A stretch of DNA of 64,000 nt. It comes from RHKX01 sp046330415. GTDB taxonomy: Bacteria; Actinomycetota; Thermoleophilia; Solirubrobacterales; 70-9. This document shows, one piece after another, positions 27,170-37,988 of this stretch. The translations under genes were made by a program, and so were the position numbers. Position 1 is the stretch's first letter. Each line of letters opens with the position of its first letter. The DNA lies in the NCBI GenBank assembly GCA_046330415.1, contig JAXLSW010000008.1, positions 1 through 64,000 on the forward strand. The letters are read 5' to 3'. The notes beneath the pieces were generated by a model. It was given only the letters and a program-made list of their open reading frames with translations. It made no database searches and had not been told where the DNA came from.

Positions 27170-28314
27170 TGGAGGCGGCGGGACCGGCGGCCACGGAGCC
27201 GCAGGGCGGCGGCGCGCCGATGATCTCCCTCGAGCGCGTCAGCAAGCAGTTCGGCGACCAGCTCGCAGTCGACGACGTCTCGATCGACATCGGCACCGGG
27301 GAGTTCTTCTCGATGCTCGGCCCGAGCGGCTGCGGGAAGACGACGAGCCTGCGCATGATCGCCGGCTTCGAGGAGCCGACGGCCGGGCGGGTGATGCTCG
27401 CCGGCGAGGACGTGACGCTCGTCTCCCCGCGCCGCCGCAAGGTCAACATGGTCTTCCAGGACTACGCCCTCTTCCCGCACATGACCGTCGCCGAGAACGT
27501 CTCCTTCGGCCTGCGGCTGAAGAAGGTGGGCAAGGCCGAGGAGCGCAACCGCGTCGCCGAGATCCTCAAGGCGATGCAGCTCGAGGAGTTCATCAAGCGT
27601 CGTCCCGCCCAGCTCTCCGGCGGGCAGCGCCAGCGCGTCGCCCTCGCCCGCGCGCTCGTCAACCGCCCCGCCGCGCTGCTCCTCGACGAACCGCTCGGCG
27701 CCCTCGACCTGAAGCTCCGCAAGGAGATGCAGCTGGAGCTCAAGGCGATCCAGCAGCGGACCGGGACGACCTTCGTCTACGTCACCCACGATCAGGAGGA
27801 GGCGCTGACGATGTCGGACCGGATCGCGGTGATGTCGAACGGGAAGGTCGAGCAGATCGACTCCCCGCGCGAGCTCTACAACCACCCCGCGACCAGCTTC
27901 GTCGCCGACTTCATCGGCATCTCCAACCGGATCACCTTCGTCGTCGACCGCCGCGAGGGCGACCTCGCCGTGATGGACCTGGGTGACGGCCGGGCGCTGC
28001 TCGCCGGCGACCCCGGCGGCACCGCCGACGAGGTCACGCTGACCGTGCGGCCGGAGAAGATCAAGCTGCGCGGCTCCGCGGCCGCCGGCCACGACTGCCT
28101 GCTCGGCGGCACCCTTGCCGAGCTCATCTACCTCGGCTCGATGACGCAGGCTGTGGTCGACGCCGACACCGGCGACCGCCTCGTCGTCCACCTGCTCAAC
28201 GACGCCCCCGGCGACGACGAGCTCGCCGGCCTACGTCCCGGCGACGAGGTGACCCTCGGCTGGGCCAGCGACCAGGGCTACGTGATCGGCTCGGCGAAGG
28301 CGCCGAGCGCATGA
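27169..28314 (+). CDS. ABC importer ATPase (PotA-like)
   Basis: A 381-residue ATPase. Walker A GPSGCGKTTS (~51-60), Q-loop FQDYALFPH, signature LSGGQRQRVALARAL, Walker B LLLDEP and H-loop VTHDQEEA are all present, followed by a TOBE-type C-terminal domain (LTVRPEKIKL). This is the organisation of polyamine/iron-type importers. The start ATG 27169 overlaps the glycerate kinase stop. Its stop overlaps the binding-protein gene by 4 nt, so the importer is one operon with the enzymes upstream. Confidence 0.93.
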   Translation: MEAAGPAATEPQGGGAPMISLERVSKQFGDQLAVDDVSIDIGTGEFFSMLGPSGCGKTTSLRMIAGFEEPTAGRVMLAGEDVTLVSPRRRKVNMVFQDYALFPHMTVAENVSFGLRLKKVGKAEERNRVAEILKAMQLEEFIKRRPAQLSGGQRQRVALARALVNRPAALLLDEPLGALDLKLRKEMQLELKAIQQRTGTTFVYVTHDQEEALTMSDRIAVMSNGKVEQIDSPRELYNHPATSFVADFIGISNRITFVVDRREGDLAVMDLGDGRALLAGDPGGTADEVTLTVRPEKIKLRGSAAAGHDCLLGGTLAELIYLGSMTQAVVDADTGDRLVVHLLNDAPGDDELAGLRPGDEVTLGWASDQGYVIGSAKAPSA

Positions 28315-29426
28315 GGCGCTCCCGGCTCGTGGCGACGATGCTCGCAGCCGGGGCAACGCTCGCCGCGCTCGCGGCCCTGCTGGTCCTGAGCGGCTGCGGC
28401 GACGGCTACGGCCAGGCGAAGGGGGTGGCCCCGGCGCCGAGCAAGAAGGAGATGCAGCAGCCCGCGACCGGGACCCTGCGCCTGTTCAGCTACGGCGACA
28501 CCGCCACCGACGCGATGCTCGACCCCTTCCGCGACGCCAACCCCGACCTCGACCTGCAGACGGCCAGCTTCAACTCCAACAAGGCGGCGGCGGCGAAGCT
28601 CGCCGGCGGCTTCGAGTCCGACGTCGTCGAGGTCTGCGCGGACGAGATGAACCCGCTGACCGACCGCAACCTGCTGCGCCCGCTCGACGAGAAGGCGATC
28701 CCCGGCTTCGACGATCTCGCCTTCTCCGACTCCGACGACATCCGCGACGACGCCGGCAACGTCCTCTTCGTCCCCGCCTCGGCTGGCCCGCACGGGCTGA
28801 TCGTCAACACCGACGAGATCGATCCCGACACGATCGACTCCTACGCCGATCTCTTCGACCCCGCCTACGCCGGCGACTCGGCGCTCGAGTCGACGCCGCT
28901 GACCGCGATCGGGGTGAGCGCGATGGCCCTCGGCCTCGACGACCCGATGAACCTCTCCCTCGACGAGATCTCCGAGACGCAGGACTTCCTCGAGGACCAC
29001 GTCGACCAGTTCCGCTCCTTCGCCGAGTCCGACGCCTCGCTGGTCAACCTCTTCAAGTCAGGGGAGGTGGCGATCGCCGACGGCGGACGCGGCACCGCCG
29101 ACGCGATGGTCCGCGACGGCGTCCCCGTGCAGTGGATCGCACCGAAGGAGGGAACGCTCTCGTGGGTTTGCGGGCTCGGGCTCACCTCCAGCGCCGAGAA
29201 CCTCGACGCCGCCTACAAGCTGATCGCCTACTACGCCTCCCCCGAGGCGCAGGCGATCTCCGCCGAGAGCGGGTTCATCGCGATGAACCCGGGCGCGCTG
29301 AAGCTGCTGCCGCCGGAGCTGCGCGAGAAGGCCGATCCGGCGAACCTCGACACCGCGATCCCGGAGACGCAGCCGGAGTTCATCGACGCCTACGACCGCG
29401 CCTGGCAGGAGGTCGCCGCCGGATGA
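28311..29426 (+). CDS. ABC substrate-binding lipoprotein (PotD-like)
   Basis: A 371-residue exported lipoprotein. Signal peptide with lipobox LSGC (Cys near residue 28). The mature protein follows the spermidine/putrescine-binding pattern: LRLFSYGDTATDAMLDPF, SDVVEVCADEMNPL, LLRPLDEKAIPGFDDL, VPASAGPHGLIVNTDEI and AAYKLIAYYASPEAQA. It is probably membrane-anchored outside the cell and delivers the substrate to the two permeases encoded next. Many family members bind cationic amines; the exact ligand is not evident. Confidence 0.9.
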   Translation: MRRSRLVATMLAAGATLAALAALLVLSGCGDGYGQAKGVAPAPSKKEMQQPATGTLRLFSYGDTATDAMLDPFRDANPDLDLQTASFNSNKAAAAKLAGGFESDVVEVCADEMNPLTDRNLLRPLDEKAIPGFDDLAFSDSDDIRDDAGNVLFVPASAGPHGLIVNTDEIDPDTIDSYADLFDPAYAGDSALESTPLTAIGVSAMALGLDDPMNLSLDEISETQDFLEDHVDQFRSFAESDASLVNLFKSGEVAIADGGRGTADAMVRDGVPVQWIAPKEGTLSWVCGLGLTSSAENLDAAYKLIAYYASPEAQAISAESGFIAMNPGALKLLPPELREKADPANLDTAIPETQPEFIDAYDRAWQEVAAG

Positions 29427-30346
29427 GCGCCGCGATCGGAGGCTCCCCGTCCACCGCCGCGGCGGGTCCCACCGCCCCCGCGCCGGTCCCCGCCCGGCCG
29501 CTCGCGGTGCGCGTGCAGCGCCGCCTCCCCGGGTTCGGCTCCTTCGTCCTCGTCGCCCTGACGATGACCGTGCTCTTCGGCCCGGTCCTGATGCTGGGCC
29601 TCTTCTCCTTCAACGACTCGACGATCATCTCGCTTCCCTGGGAGGGCTTCACCACGAAGTGGTACGAGGCGGCCTGGGACACGCGCCTGGCGCGCGAGTC
29701 GGTCCTCAACTCGATCGTCGTCGCCTCGATCGTCATGGTGCTCTCGGTCGTCCTCGGGACCCTCGCCGCCTGGGGATTGACCCGTCTGCGCTTCCCCGGC
29801 CGCGGCGCGCTCGCGAGCCTCCACGCCTCCGTGCTCGTCGTCCCGTGGCTTCTGATCGGCGTCGCCGGGCTGATGTTCTTCAGCGAGGTCAAGGTGCCGC
29901 TTTCGCTGCGGACCGTCGGGGTCATGCACCTCGTCGTCACCTTCCCGCTCGTCGTCGCGATCGTCTCCGCCGGGCTCGTGCGCTTCTCGCGCAATCTCGA
30001 GGAGGCGGCCGTCGACCTCGGCGCCTCGCAGATGCAGATGCTGCGCTACGTCGTCCTCCCACAGATCGGCCCGTCGCTGGCCGCGGCGGCGATCTTCTCC
30101 TTCGCCTGGTCGTTCAACAACTTCGAGATCTCGTTCTTCACCGGCGGCTTCGAGCAGACGTTCCCGGTCTGGGTCTTCTCGATCCTGCGGCAGTCGGAGA
30201 ACCTGCCCGTCGTCAACGCGGTATCGACGGTGATCGCCGTCGCCCAGGTCCTCGCCGTCTACGGCGGCTGGCTGCTGATGAAGCGGCTGACGCGCGGCCA
30301 CGGCGAGGATGCCCTGACCGACCTGATGGTGGGGACGACGCGCTGA
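29423..30346 (+). CDS. ABC importer permease (PotC-like)
   Basis: A 307-residue protein with six transmembrane helices after a ~45-residue Pro/Ala-rich N-terminus. It has FNDSTIISLPWEGFTTKWY early on, typical of PotC-type permeases, and the EAA loop EEAAVDLGASQMQMLRYVVLPQI that docks the ATPase. I chose ATG 29423 because it overlaps the binding-protein stop. It pairs with the next permease in one transporter. Confidence 0.9.
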   Translation: MSAAIGGSPSTAAAGPTAPAPVPARPLAVRVQRRLPGFGSFVLVALTMTVLFGPVLMLGLFSFNDSTIISLPWEGFTTKWYEAAWDTRLARESVLNSIVVASIVMVLSVVLGTLAAWGLTRLRFPGRGALASLHASVLVVPWLLIGVAGLMFFSEVKVPLSLRTVGVMHLVVTFPLVVAIVSAGLVRFSRNLEEAAVDLGASQMQMLRYVVLPQIGPSLAAAAIFSFAWSFNNFEISFFTGGFEQTFPVWVFSILRQSENLPVVNAVSTVIAVAQVLAVYGGWLLMKRLTRGHGEDALTDLMVGTTR

Positions 30347-31245
30347 TGGAAGCGACCTCCCTCCCCGCGCCCGTCGCCCGCCCGCGCCGCCGCTGGCGCG
30401 CCGGGCTGCGCCCCTTCGCCTTCCTGAGCTGGCCCACGGCGCTGCTGCTCCTGCTCTTCGTCACCCCGATGTGCGTGATGGCCGCGGTCGCCTTCGACAA
30501 GAGCCTCGCCGATGGGGACCCCGGCTTCAGCTTCACCCTGCAGAACTTCGTCGACATCATCAAGGACCCGCTCTACCGCGAGGTCGCGGTGACGACGTTC
30601 GTGATCGCCACGACGGCCATGCTCGTGCAGCTAGTCGTCGCCGTCCCGCTCGCCTACGTGATCGCCTTCAAGGCGGGGAAGTGGGAGCTGCCGCTGCTGC
30701 TCTTCCTCGTCCTCGCCGACGAGCTCAACCCGATGGTGCGGATCTACGCCTGGCGGATGCTGCTCGGCCGCGAGGGCCTGATCAACTCGGCGCTGATGGG
30801 GATCGGCGTCATCGACCAGCCGATCGACGCGCTGCTCTTCAACCAGTTCGCGGTCACGGTGGTCCTGTCGACGAGCTACCTCACCTACACAGTGATCCCC
30901 ATCTACGGGGCGATGAAGGCGATCGACCGCAACATGTTCGAGGCGGCCCTCGACCTCGGCGCCGGCTGGTGGACGACCGCCCGCCGCGTGCTGCTGCCGC
31001 TGATCGCACCGGGGATCTTCGTCGCCCTGCTGCTCGTCTACATCCCCCTCTTCACCGACTTCGCGAGCCCCGAGCTCGTCGGCGGCACCAGCGGCTACAT
31101 GCTCGGCAACGCGGTCAACGACCTCGTGCTCGAATCCGGCGACCTCCACCACGGCGCCGCGATGAGCATGTTGATGCTCGCGATCGCGGCCCTGTTCGCG
31201 GCCGTCGCCTACAAACTCGCCCGCTTCGACCGCTTGGAGACCTGA
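30346..31245 (+). CDS. ABC importer permease (PotB-like)
   Basis: A 299-residue permease with six helices. The EAA loop reads FEAALDLGAGWWTTARRVLLP. The MLLGREGLINSALMGIGVID segment is typical of PotB-type proteins. The ATG overlaps the previous stop (TGATG). One base after its stop begins the flavoprotein gene, so importer and oxidoreductase are co-transcribed. Confidence 0.9.
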   Translation: MEATSLPAPVARPRRRWRAGLRPFAFLSWPTALLLLLFVTPMCVMAAVAFDKSLADGDPGFSFTLQNFVDIIKDPLYREVAVTTFVIATTAMLVQLVVAVPLAYVIAFKAGKWELPLLLFLVLADELNPMVRIYAWRMLLGREGLINSALMGIGVIDQPIDALLFNQFAVTVVLSTSYLTYTVIPIYGAMKAIDRNMFEAALDLGAGWWTTARRVLLPLIAPGIFVALLLVYIPLFTDFASPELVGGTSGYMLGNAVNDLVLESGDLHHGAAMSMLMLAIAALFAAVAYKLARFDRLET

Positions 31246-31246
31246 C

Positions 31247-32887
31247 ATGAGCGCGACTTCGCAGAAGGACCGCTACGACGCGGTCATCGTCGGCGGCGGC
31301 CACAACGGCCTCGTCGCCGGCTACTACCTGGCCCGCGCGGGGCTGCGGACACTGATCCTCGAGCGCCGGGAGTTCGTCGGCGGCGCCTGCGTCACCGAGG
31401 AGTTCGCGCCCGGCTTCCGCGCCTCCACCGGCGCCTACGTGATCTCGATGCTGCGCGAGCACGTGTGGCGCGACATGCGGCTGACCGAGCGCGGGATCGA
31501 CATCGACACCGCCGGGCCGTCGCTCTACGGCTTCCCCGACGGCGAGCGCCTGCTCCTCGGCGAGGACATCGCCGCCTCCCAGGAGGAGATCCGCCGCCAC
31601 TCGGCCGCCGACGCGCGCGCCCTGCCCGAGTTCGAGGCCGACCTCGGCCGCCTCGCCGAGGTGATCGGCCCGATGATGGACATGACGCCCCCCGATCCCG
31701 CCCACGTCGCGCCAGGGGACCTCCCCTCCCTGCTGAAGCTCGCGGCGACCGGCCGCAAGCACCGCGCCGTCATCAACGACGCGCTCTTCCTCTTCGGGAC
31801 CTCCTGCACGCAGTACCTCGGGGAGCGCTTCAGCTCCGACGTCGTCATGGCGGCGCTCGGCTGGCACGCGATCAACGACTCGATCGCGGGACCCTCCACG
31901 CCCGGCACCGCCTACGTGCTCCTGCACGACCACGCCGCCGAGCAGGCGGGCGGTGGCCTGCGGACCTGGGGTTTCGTCAGGGGCGGCATCGGCCGGGTGA
32001 CCGCCGCGATGGCGGATGCGGCGCGCGAGGCCGGCGCCGAGGTGCGCACGTCCTCGGAGGTCGAGCGCGTGGTGATCGAGGGCGGCCGGGCGACGGGCGT
32101 GGAGCTGACCGACGGGACCGTGATCGCCGCCGAGCGCGTCCTCTCCAACGCCGACCCGCTGCGCACGTTCTTCGGGCTCGTCGGCGAGGAGCACCTGCCC
32201 GACCGCTTCGCCGCCTCCCTGCGGAACTTCCGCTGCCAGGGAACGAGCGTGAAGGTCAACCTCGGCGTCGACCGGCTCCCGGAGGTGACCGGCATGCCGT
32301 CGGGCAGGCAGCCCTACCTCGGCGGGATCATGGAGTTCGGCGGCTTCATCGCCGAGATGGACCGCGCCCAGCACGAGGCCCGCTCCGGGCGGCTCGGCAC
32401 CGACCCCCACACCGAGGTCTGCGTCCCCACCTTCCACGATCCGTCGCTCGCTCCCGAGGGCCACCACGTGCTGACGATCGACATCAACTCCCAGCCCTAC
32501 GACATCCACGCCGAGGAGGGCGACTGGGACCAGCACCGCGACGCCGTCGCCGATCGCGCCATCGCGACGCTCGAGAACTACATGCCCGGATTGACCGAAT
32601 CGATTGTCGCCCGTCAGGTGTTGAGTCCATTGGACCTCGAGCGCCTCCTGTACCTGACCGGAGGCCACGCGCTCCACGGCGACATGTCATTCGACCAGCT
32701 CTTCACCCTCCGCCCCGTCAGGGGACATGCCGACTACCGGACGCCGGTCGACGGCCTCTACCTGTGCGGAGCTGGGACCCATCCCGGCGGGGGCGTGAGC
32801 GGCGCGAACGGGAGCAACTGCTCCCGCGAGGTGCTGCGCGACGCGCTCTCGGCGCGCGACCGCATGCGGCGCCGGATTCGCGGCTGA
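31247..32887 (+). CDS. FAD-dependent oxidoreductase (PYROXD2/phytoene-desaturase-like)
   Basis: A 546-residue flavoprotein. An N-terminal Rossmann motif VIVGGGHNGLVAGYYLARAG (~14-33) and the acidic end of the second strand (LERREFVGG) bind FAD. A C-terminal GLYLCGAGTHPGGGVSGANG closes the FAD site. Overall it resembles the NAD(P)/FAD amine-oxidase/CrtI superfamily, closest to the PYROXD2 branch. In an importer operon with aminotransferases it most likely oxidises the imported compound or an intermediate, but the substrate is unknown. Confidence 0.85.
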   Translation: MSATSQKDRYDAVIVGGGHNGLVAGYYLARAGLRTLILERREFVGGACVTEEFAPGFRASTGAYVISMLREHVWRDMRLTERGIDIDTAGPSLYGFPDGERLLLGEDIAASQEEIRRHSAADARALPEFEADLGRLAEVIGPMMDMTPPDPAHVAPGDLPSLLKLAATGRKHRAVINDALFLFGTSCTQYLGERFSSDVVMAALGWHAINDSIAGPSTPGTAYVLLHDHAAEQAGGGLRTWGFVRGGIGRVTAAMADAAREAGAEVRTSSEVERVVIEGGRATGVELTDGTVIAAERVLSNADPLRTFFGLVGEEHLPDRFAASLRNFRCQGTSVKVNLGVDRLPEVTGMPSGRQPYLGGIMEFGGFIAEMDRAQHEARSGRLGTDPHTEVCVPTFHDPSLAPEGHHVLTIDINSQPYDIHAEEGDWDQHRDAVADRAIATLENYMPGLTESIVARQVLSPLDLERLLYLTGGHALHGDMSFDQLFTLRPVRGHADYRTPVDGLYLCGAGTHPGGGVSGANGSNCSREVLRDALSARDRMRRRIRG

Positions 32888-32959
32888 CGGGCATCCTTCT
32901 TCGGCAGTGGACTCCATGCCTCACCCACCCGGCCCGTCCCGGCCTCAACTTCCCCCTCT

Positions 32960-32986
32960 CGATGGAATTGTTCAACAATTCCATCG
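32960..32986. promoter_or_regulatory. GntR operator, site 2 (27-bp perfect palindrome)
   Basis: CGATGGAATTGTT (32960-32972), a central C, then its exact reverse complement (32974-32986). It contains the ATTGT-nnn-ACAAT core of sites 1 and 3. It lies ~65 bp before the PhoX-like gene and just upstream of a TACATT box (32994-32999), so binding would block that promoter. Confidence 0.75.
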
Positions 32987-33049
32987 GATGCGATACATTC
33001 CGAGCCGCAGGGCCCGGAGAACCCCAACGATCCACAACTGGAGCGCGAC

Positions 33050-34477
33050 ATGGCGAACGTGAACTTCCTCCCCGACGACCAGCAGAACGACGGGGGAGGG
33101 ATGACCCGGCGAGAAGCCATCGGTGACGGCGCCAAGCTGGTCATCGCCGCCGGGATCGGCGCTCAGATCATGGCCGCAACCGGTGCCGACACCGCGGTCG
33201 CCAAGCAGGTCCGCAGCATCGCCGGCCGCGCGGCCAACAAGCCGGGCTACGGCAAGTTGGTCTCGACGATGAACGGCAAGATGCAGCTGCCGAAGGGCTT
33301 CGAGGTCTTCCAGTTCGGCATCGCCGACACCCCGATGAGCGACGGGCTGAAGACGCCGCGCTGCCACGACGGCTCGACCGTCTTCAAGGACAAGCAGGGT
33401 CGGCTGACGCTGATCCGCAACCAGGAGCTCGCCGGGCTCGGCCACTCGATCGGCCCGAAGAACGCCTACGACCGCAACGCCAAGGGCGGCGTCACCGCGA
33501 CGACGCTCGACCCGAAGACCGGCAAGGTGCTCGGCAGCGCGCTCGTCCTCAACGGAACCGACAACAACTGCAACGGCGGCAGGACCCCGTGGGGCACCTG
33601 GCTCACCTGCGAGGAGTCGACGGTCGGCAAGTACAAGGGGTACGAGAAGGAGCACGGATACGTGTTCGAGGTCCCCGCCGGAGCGAGCAGCCCGATCGAC
33701 CCGAAGCCGATCAAGGCGATGGGCCGCTTCACGCACGAGGCCTGCGCGATCGACCCGAGGACCGGCATCGTCTACATGACCGAGGACAACGGTCCTGACG
33801 GCTTCTACCGCTACATCCCCAACCACCCCGGCCAGCTCCACCGCGGCGGCAAGCTGCAGATGCTCGCCGTCAAGGGCCGCTCCAAGTACGACACCGTCCA
33901 CGGGCAGACCGTCGGCGAGAAGCTCCCCTGCGAGTGGGTGACCATCGACGATCCCGATCCCGAGGACGCCGAGCGCCACCCCACGCGCGTCTACGACCAG
34001 GGCCGCGAGAAGGGAGCCGCGCGCTTCCTCGGCCTCGAGGGCGCCAACTGGGGCCAGGGCAGCGTCTGGTTCACCGCGAGCGAGTCGGGCGACATGCTCG
34101 CCGGGCAGGTGTGGAAGTACACCCCGCACAAGAACCTGAAGAAGGGCACGCTCGAGCTGATGTTCGAGTCCGACGACCGCAAGGTGCTCGACGAGCCCGA
34201 CGCGATCGTCGTCAGCCCGCGCGGCGGCGTCCTCCTCTGCGAGGACGGCGACGGCGAGGACGGCGGCACCAACTACATCCGCATCCTCACCCCCGCCGGC
34301 AAGATGGAGACGTTCGCCAAGAACACCACCAAGATCCCGGGCGAGAACAAGAACCCCGGCGTCACCGAGTGGTCCGGCGCCTGCTACAGCCCCGACGGCA
34401 AGTGGCTCTTCGTCAACCTCTACCACCCGGGCCGCAGCTACGCCATCACCGGTCCGTGGGACAAGGGCTGGCTGTAG
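33050..34477 (+). CDS. Tat-exported PhoX-like (DUF839) protein
   Basis: A 475-residue protein. A twin-arginine signal follows a 17-residue leader (TRREAIGDGAKLVIAAGIGA, cleavage near ADTAVA). The body is a DUF839/PhoX-type beta-propeller: CHDGSTVF, LTLIRNQELAG, NGTDNNCNGGRTPWGTWLTC EES (family motif), HEACAIDPRTGIVYMTEDN and VWFTASESGDMLAGQ. PhoX members are Ca/Fe-dependent phosphatases outside the cytoplasm. Here the gene has its own operator-bearing promoter and may release the regulon's substrate from a phosphorylated or larger precursor. That role is inferred. Confidence 0.88.
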   Translation: MANVNFLPDDQQNDGGGMTRREAIGDGAKLVIAAGIGAQIMAATGADTAVAKQVRSIAGRAANKPGYGKLVSTMNGKMQLPKGFEVFQFGIADTPMSDGLKTPRCHDGSTVFKDKQGRLTLIRNQELAGLGHSIGPKNAYDRNAKGGVTATTLDPKTGKVLGSALVLNGTDNNCNGGRTPWGTWLTCEESTVGKYKGYEKEHGYVFEVPAGASSPIDPKPIKAMGRFTHEACAIDPRTGIVYMTEDNGPDGFYRYIPNHPGQLHRGGKLQMLAVKGRSKYDTVHGQTVGEKLPCEWVTIDDPDPEDAERHPTRVYDQGREKGAARFLGLEGANWGQGSVWFTASESGDMLAGQVWKYTPHKNLKKGTLELMFESDDRKVLDEPDAIVVSPRGGVLLCEDGDGEDGGTNYIRILTPAGKMETFAKNTTKIPGENKNPGVTEWSGACYSPDGKWLFVNLYHPGRSYAITGPWDKGWL

Positions 34478-34512
34478 ACAACCGCGGATCCTCCGCTTCG
34501 CGTCCGGTCCGA

Positions 34513-34899
34513 GTGCGGCCCTCCACCCCCGCGGGTCCAAGCGGCTCGCGGGGCGTCGTCGTCAGCTCCCCGGCCGACGTCGAGCTCTCCGCGGAGGAGC
34601 TCGACCCGGGCACGGTCCTCGAGGGCGACCCGCGGGTGTGCGACGGCGAGATCGCCCGCTCCCCATCCGGTTCGGGCGACCTCGTCACCGGCGTGTGGAC
34701 CTGCACCCCCGGACGGATGACCGACGTCGAGGCCGACGAGACGTTCGTCGTCCTCGAGGGCCGCGCGACGATCGAGGCCGAAGGTGAGGAGCCCGTCGAC
34801 GTCGGCCCAGGCGACGTCTGCGTCCTGGCGGCTGGAACGAGGACGACGTGGACGGTCCACGAACCGCTGCGCAAGGTGTACGTGATCCGCGAGGAGTAG
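34513..34899 (+). CDS. Cupin-domain protein (DUF861-like)
   Basis: A 128-residue single-domain cupin from GTG 34513. It has the DUF861 pattern: LVTGVWTCTPGRMTDVEADE, FVVLEGRATIE, VGPGDVCVLAAGTRTTW and the ending RKVYVI. Metal-binding His residues typical of other cupins are absent, as usual for this subgroup. It lies 35 nt after the PhoX-like gene on the same strand and is probably co-transcribed. Some family members act in ureidoglycine or ethanolamine metabolism; no specific activity can be given. Confidence 0.75.
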   Translation: MRPSTPAGPSGSRGVVVSSPADVELSAEELDPGTVLEGDPRVCDGEIARSPSGSGDLVTGVWTCTPGRMTDVEADETFVVLEGRATIEAEGEEPVDVGPGDVCVLAAGTRTTWTVHEPLRKVYVIREE

Positions 34900-35284
34900 G
34901 GGCGCCGCACTCCCCGCACCCCCACAACCCCCCGGACCCCTGGGCGGCCATCGGTCCTCGGGGAGTTACACGGCCTCTGCCACCCATAACCCACCGAGCG
35001 TGACGGGCAAGGGAGGCCCTCGGGTGGAAGTGGGGGCTCAGCCGGACTCAGAAGCGACCCAGGGCAGACGGGGAGAGTGGGCGCGAGGGACGGCTGCGGC
35101 CCCGCTTTGCGCTGAAGGGGGCAAGACTGGCAAGGCTCGCGCGGAGCCATTTTGTGTTCCCCAGGAGCACTGATTGGTCGTCTACGCGCCTTCCGACCGG
35201 TGGGAGCGCGGCGTCGCACCCCCCCACGAATAGCTCGAACGTACGAAACGGGTCCCCATAGCGCCCACTTCCGTACGTTCGGCG
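34900..35284. other. Gene-free gap with a long hairpin
   Basis: No convincing gene lies between the cupin and the KBL pseudogene. CGAACGTACG (35236-35245) and CGTACGTTCG (35272-35281) form a perfect 10-bp inverted repeat around a 26-nt loop next to the pseudogene's 3' end. The rest is C-rich sequence without repeats I can recognise. Confidence 0.5.
35236..35281. repeat. 10-bp inverted repeat with 26-nt loop
   Basis: Arms CGAACGTACG and CGTACGTTCG, perfectly complementary. The element sits at the end of the KBL pseudogene, whose frame has no normal stop before it. It could be a terminator or a small mobile palindrome. I see no second copy in the window. Confidence 0.5.
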
Positions 35285-35289
35285 GGGTG

Positions 35290-36459
<1,170 letters not shown>

Positions 36460-36463
<4 letters not shown>

Positions 36464-37824
36464 GAATCCCACCCCGCGATCACGTCGTCGAGCGCCGCGG
36501 CGACGATCGCGAGCGCATCGGCCAGCGCGCCGGGAGGCATCAGCAGGGACGGCTGCAGGTTCAGCGACGCGGTACTGGAGTCGGAGAGGATCCCGCGCCG
36601 CAGCGCCTCGGCGGCGACCGCGTCCTGCAGCTCCGGGTCGCGCTCCTTCGTCTCGGGGTCGCGCACGAACTCGATCGCCTGGAAGCAGCCGATGGTCCGC
36701 ACCTCCCCGATCCGCTCGTGCCGCGCCGCGAGCTCGCCGAGCACCTCGGCGCCGACCCGCTCGAGCGCGGCGACGTTGCCGAGCACGTCCTCGCGCTCGT
36801 AGGCCTCAAGCGTCGCCAGTGCGGCGGCGACCGATCCCGGCAACCACGACCAGGTGCTTCCCGTCGAGATGTCGTCGACCTCGCCGAGCACGCGCTCGGT
36901 CCCGAGCACCGCGCCGATCGGCATGACGCCGCCGCCCAGCGCCTTGCCCATGCAGATCAGGTCCGGTTCGACGCCCCAGCGCTCGACCGCGAGCATCGTG
37001 CCGCTGCGGCCCATCCCGGTCTTGACCTCGTCGACGCAGAGCAGCCAGTCGTGCTCGCGGCAGAGCTCGGTGAGCGCGGTCCAGAAGGCGTCGGGGGGAG
37101 CGATGCAGCCGCCCGATCCGAGCACGGGCTCGATGACGACGCCGGCGACCAGCGCCGGGTCGAGGACGTGGAAGAGCAGCTCGTCGCGGATGTAGTCGAC
37201 GGTCGAGTCGCCGCTGCCCCCGGGGCGGGGATTGCGGAACGGTGAGCGGTACGGGTTCGGATAGGGGACGTGGGTGAAGCCGGGGACGAGGGCGCGCTCG
37301 CCGGCGCTGATCTCGTGCGTCTCGGCGCCGAGCGTGGCGGTCACGGTCGACTCGCCGTGGTAGCCGCCGTGGAAGCCGATGATCACCGGGCAGCCGGTGG
37401 CGCGGCGCATCAGCCGCACCGCGGTCTCGATCGCCTCCGTCCCGTTCAGGGCGATGTCCACTTTGGAGATGTCGCCGGGAGCGAGCGCGACGAGGCGCTC
37501 CGCGAGGTCGAACATCCCGGGCGAGGCGAGCGCGTGGCTGTCCTCGTTGCCGTAGCGGCGGATCGCCTCGACGGCGGGCTCGATCAGGTCCCCTCGGCAG
37601 GCGCCGAGGGGCACGGAGGCGGAGGCGGAGGCGAGGTCGACGAAGACGTTGCCGTCGATGTCGGTGACGGTGTAGCCGCTCTTGCTCTCGATGACGAGCG
37701 GCGCGAACTCATCGCTGAGGCCCTTGTAGAACACGCTCTCCCCGCGCGCGAGCACCTCGCGACTGCGCGGACCGGGCAGCTCTGTGAGAACGCGCGGCAC
37801 CGGCTCCTCCTCCGCTGCGGACAT
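36460..37824 (-). CDS. Class-III PLP aminotransferase
   Basis: About 454 residues from ATG 37824, which lies 6 nt after a GATAAT box; ATG 37881 is an in-frame alternative 12 nt from GntR operator site 3. Motifs: TDIDGNVFVDLASASAS, ALNGTEAIETAVRLMRRATG, GFHGGYHGEST, VIEPVLGSGGCIAPP, LLCVDEVKTGMGRSG (PLP-binding Asp) and CMGKALGGGVMPIGAV (Schiff-base Lys). It differs clearly from the aminotransferase at 22333-23694, so the cluster has two distinct transaminases. It ends in a 4-nt overlap with the KBL pseudogene. Confidence 0.88.
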
Positions 37825-37892
37825 GGCCTGATTATCGCCGGGTGAGGCGCTCGCGAGGGACTCCGTGCTCACCGGACGCATGCTAGTCGGTG

Positions 37893-37905
37893 ATTGTGGA
37901 ACAAT
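37893..37905. promoter_or_regulatory. GntR operator, site 3
   Basis: ATTGTGGAACAAT, identical to site 1. It lies between the aminotransferase (minus) and the AEC transporter (plus). As at site 1, the sequence includes an in-frame GTG-GAA-CAA and a CTA 10 bp before the 13-mer, so the promoter arrangement is repeated. Confidence 0.7.
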
Positions 37906-37988
37906 TCAACCTCGCGCGCAGATCGCGGTTGGATGCGGGTACTTCCCCCGGTGCACGCACCCCGCGGTCTGCGCGCACTTGCGCCACG

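Noticed and set aside
27170..27986. Glycerate kinase continuing in its first frame over the ABC gene
   Set aside because: The text becomes Arg/Ala-rich noise; the true C-terminus is in the next frame.
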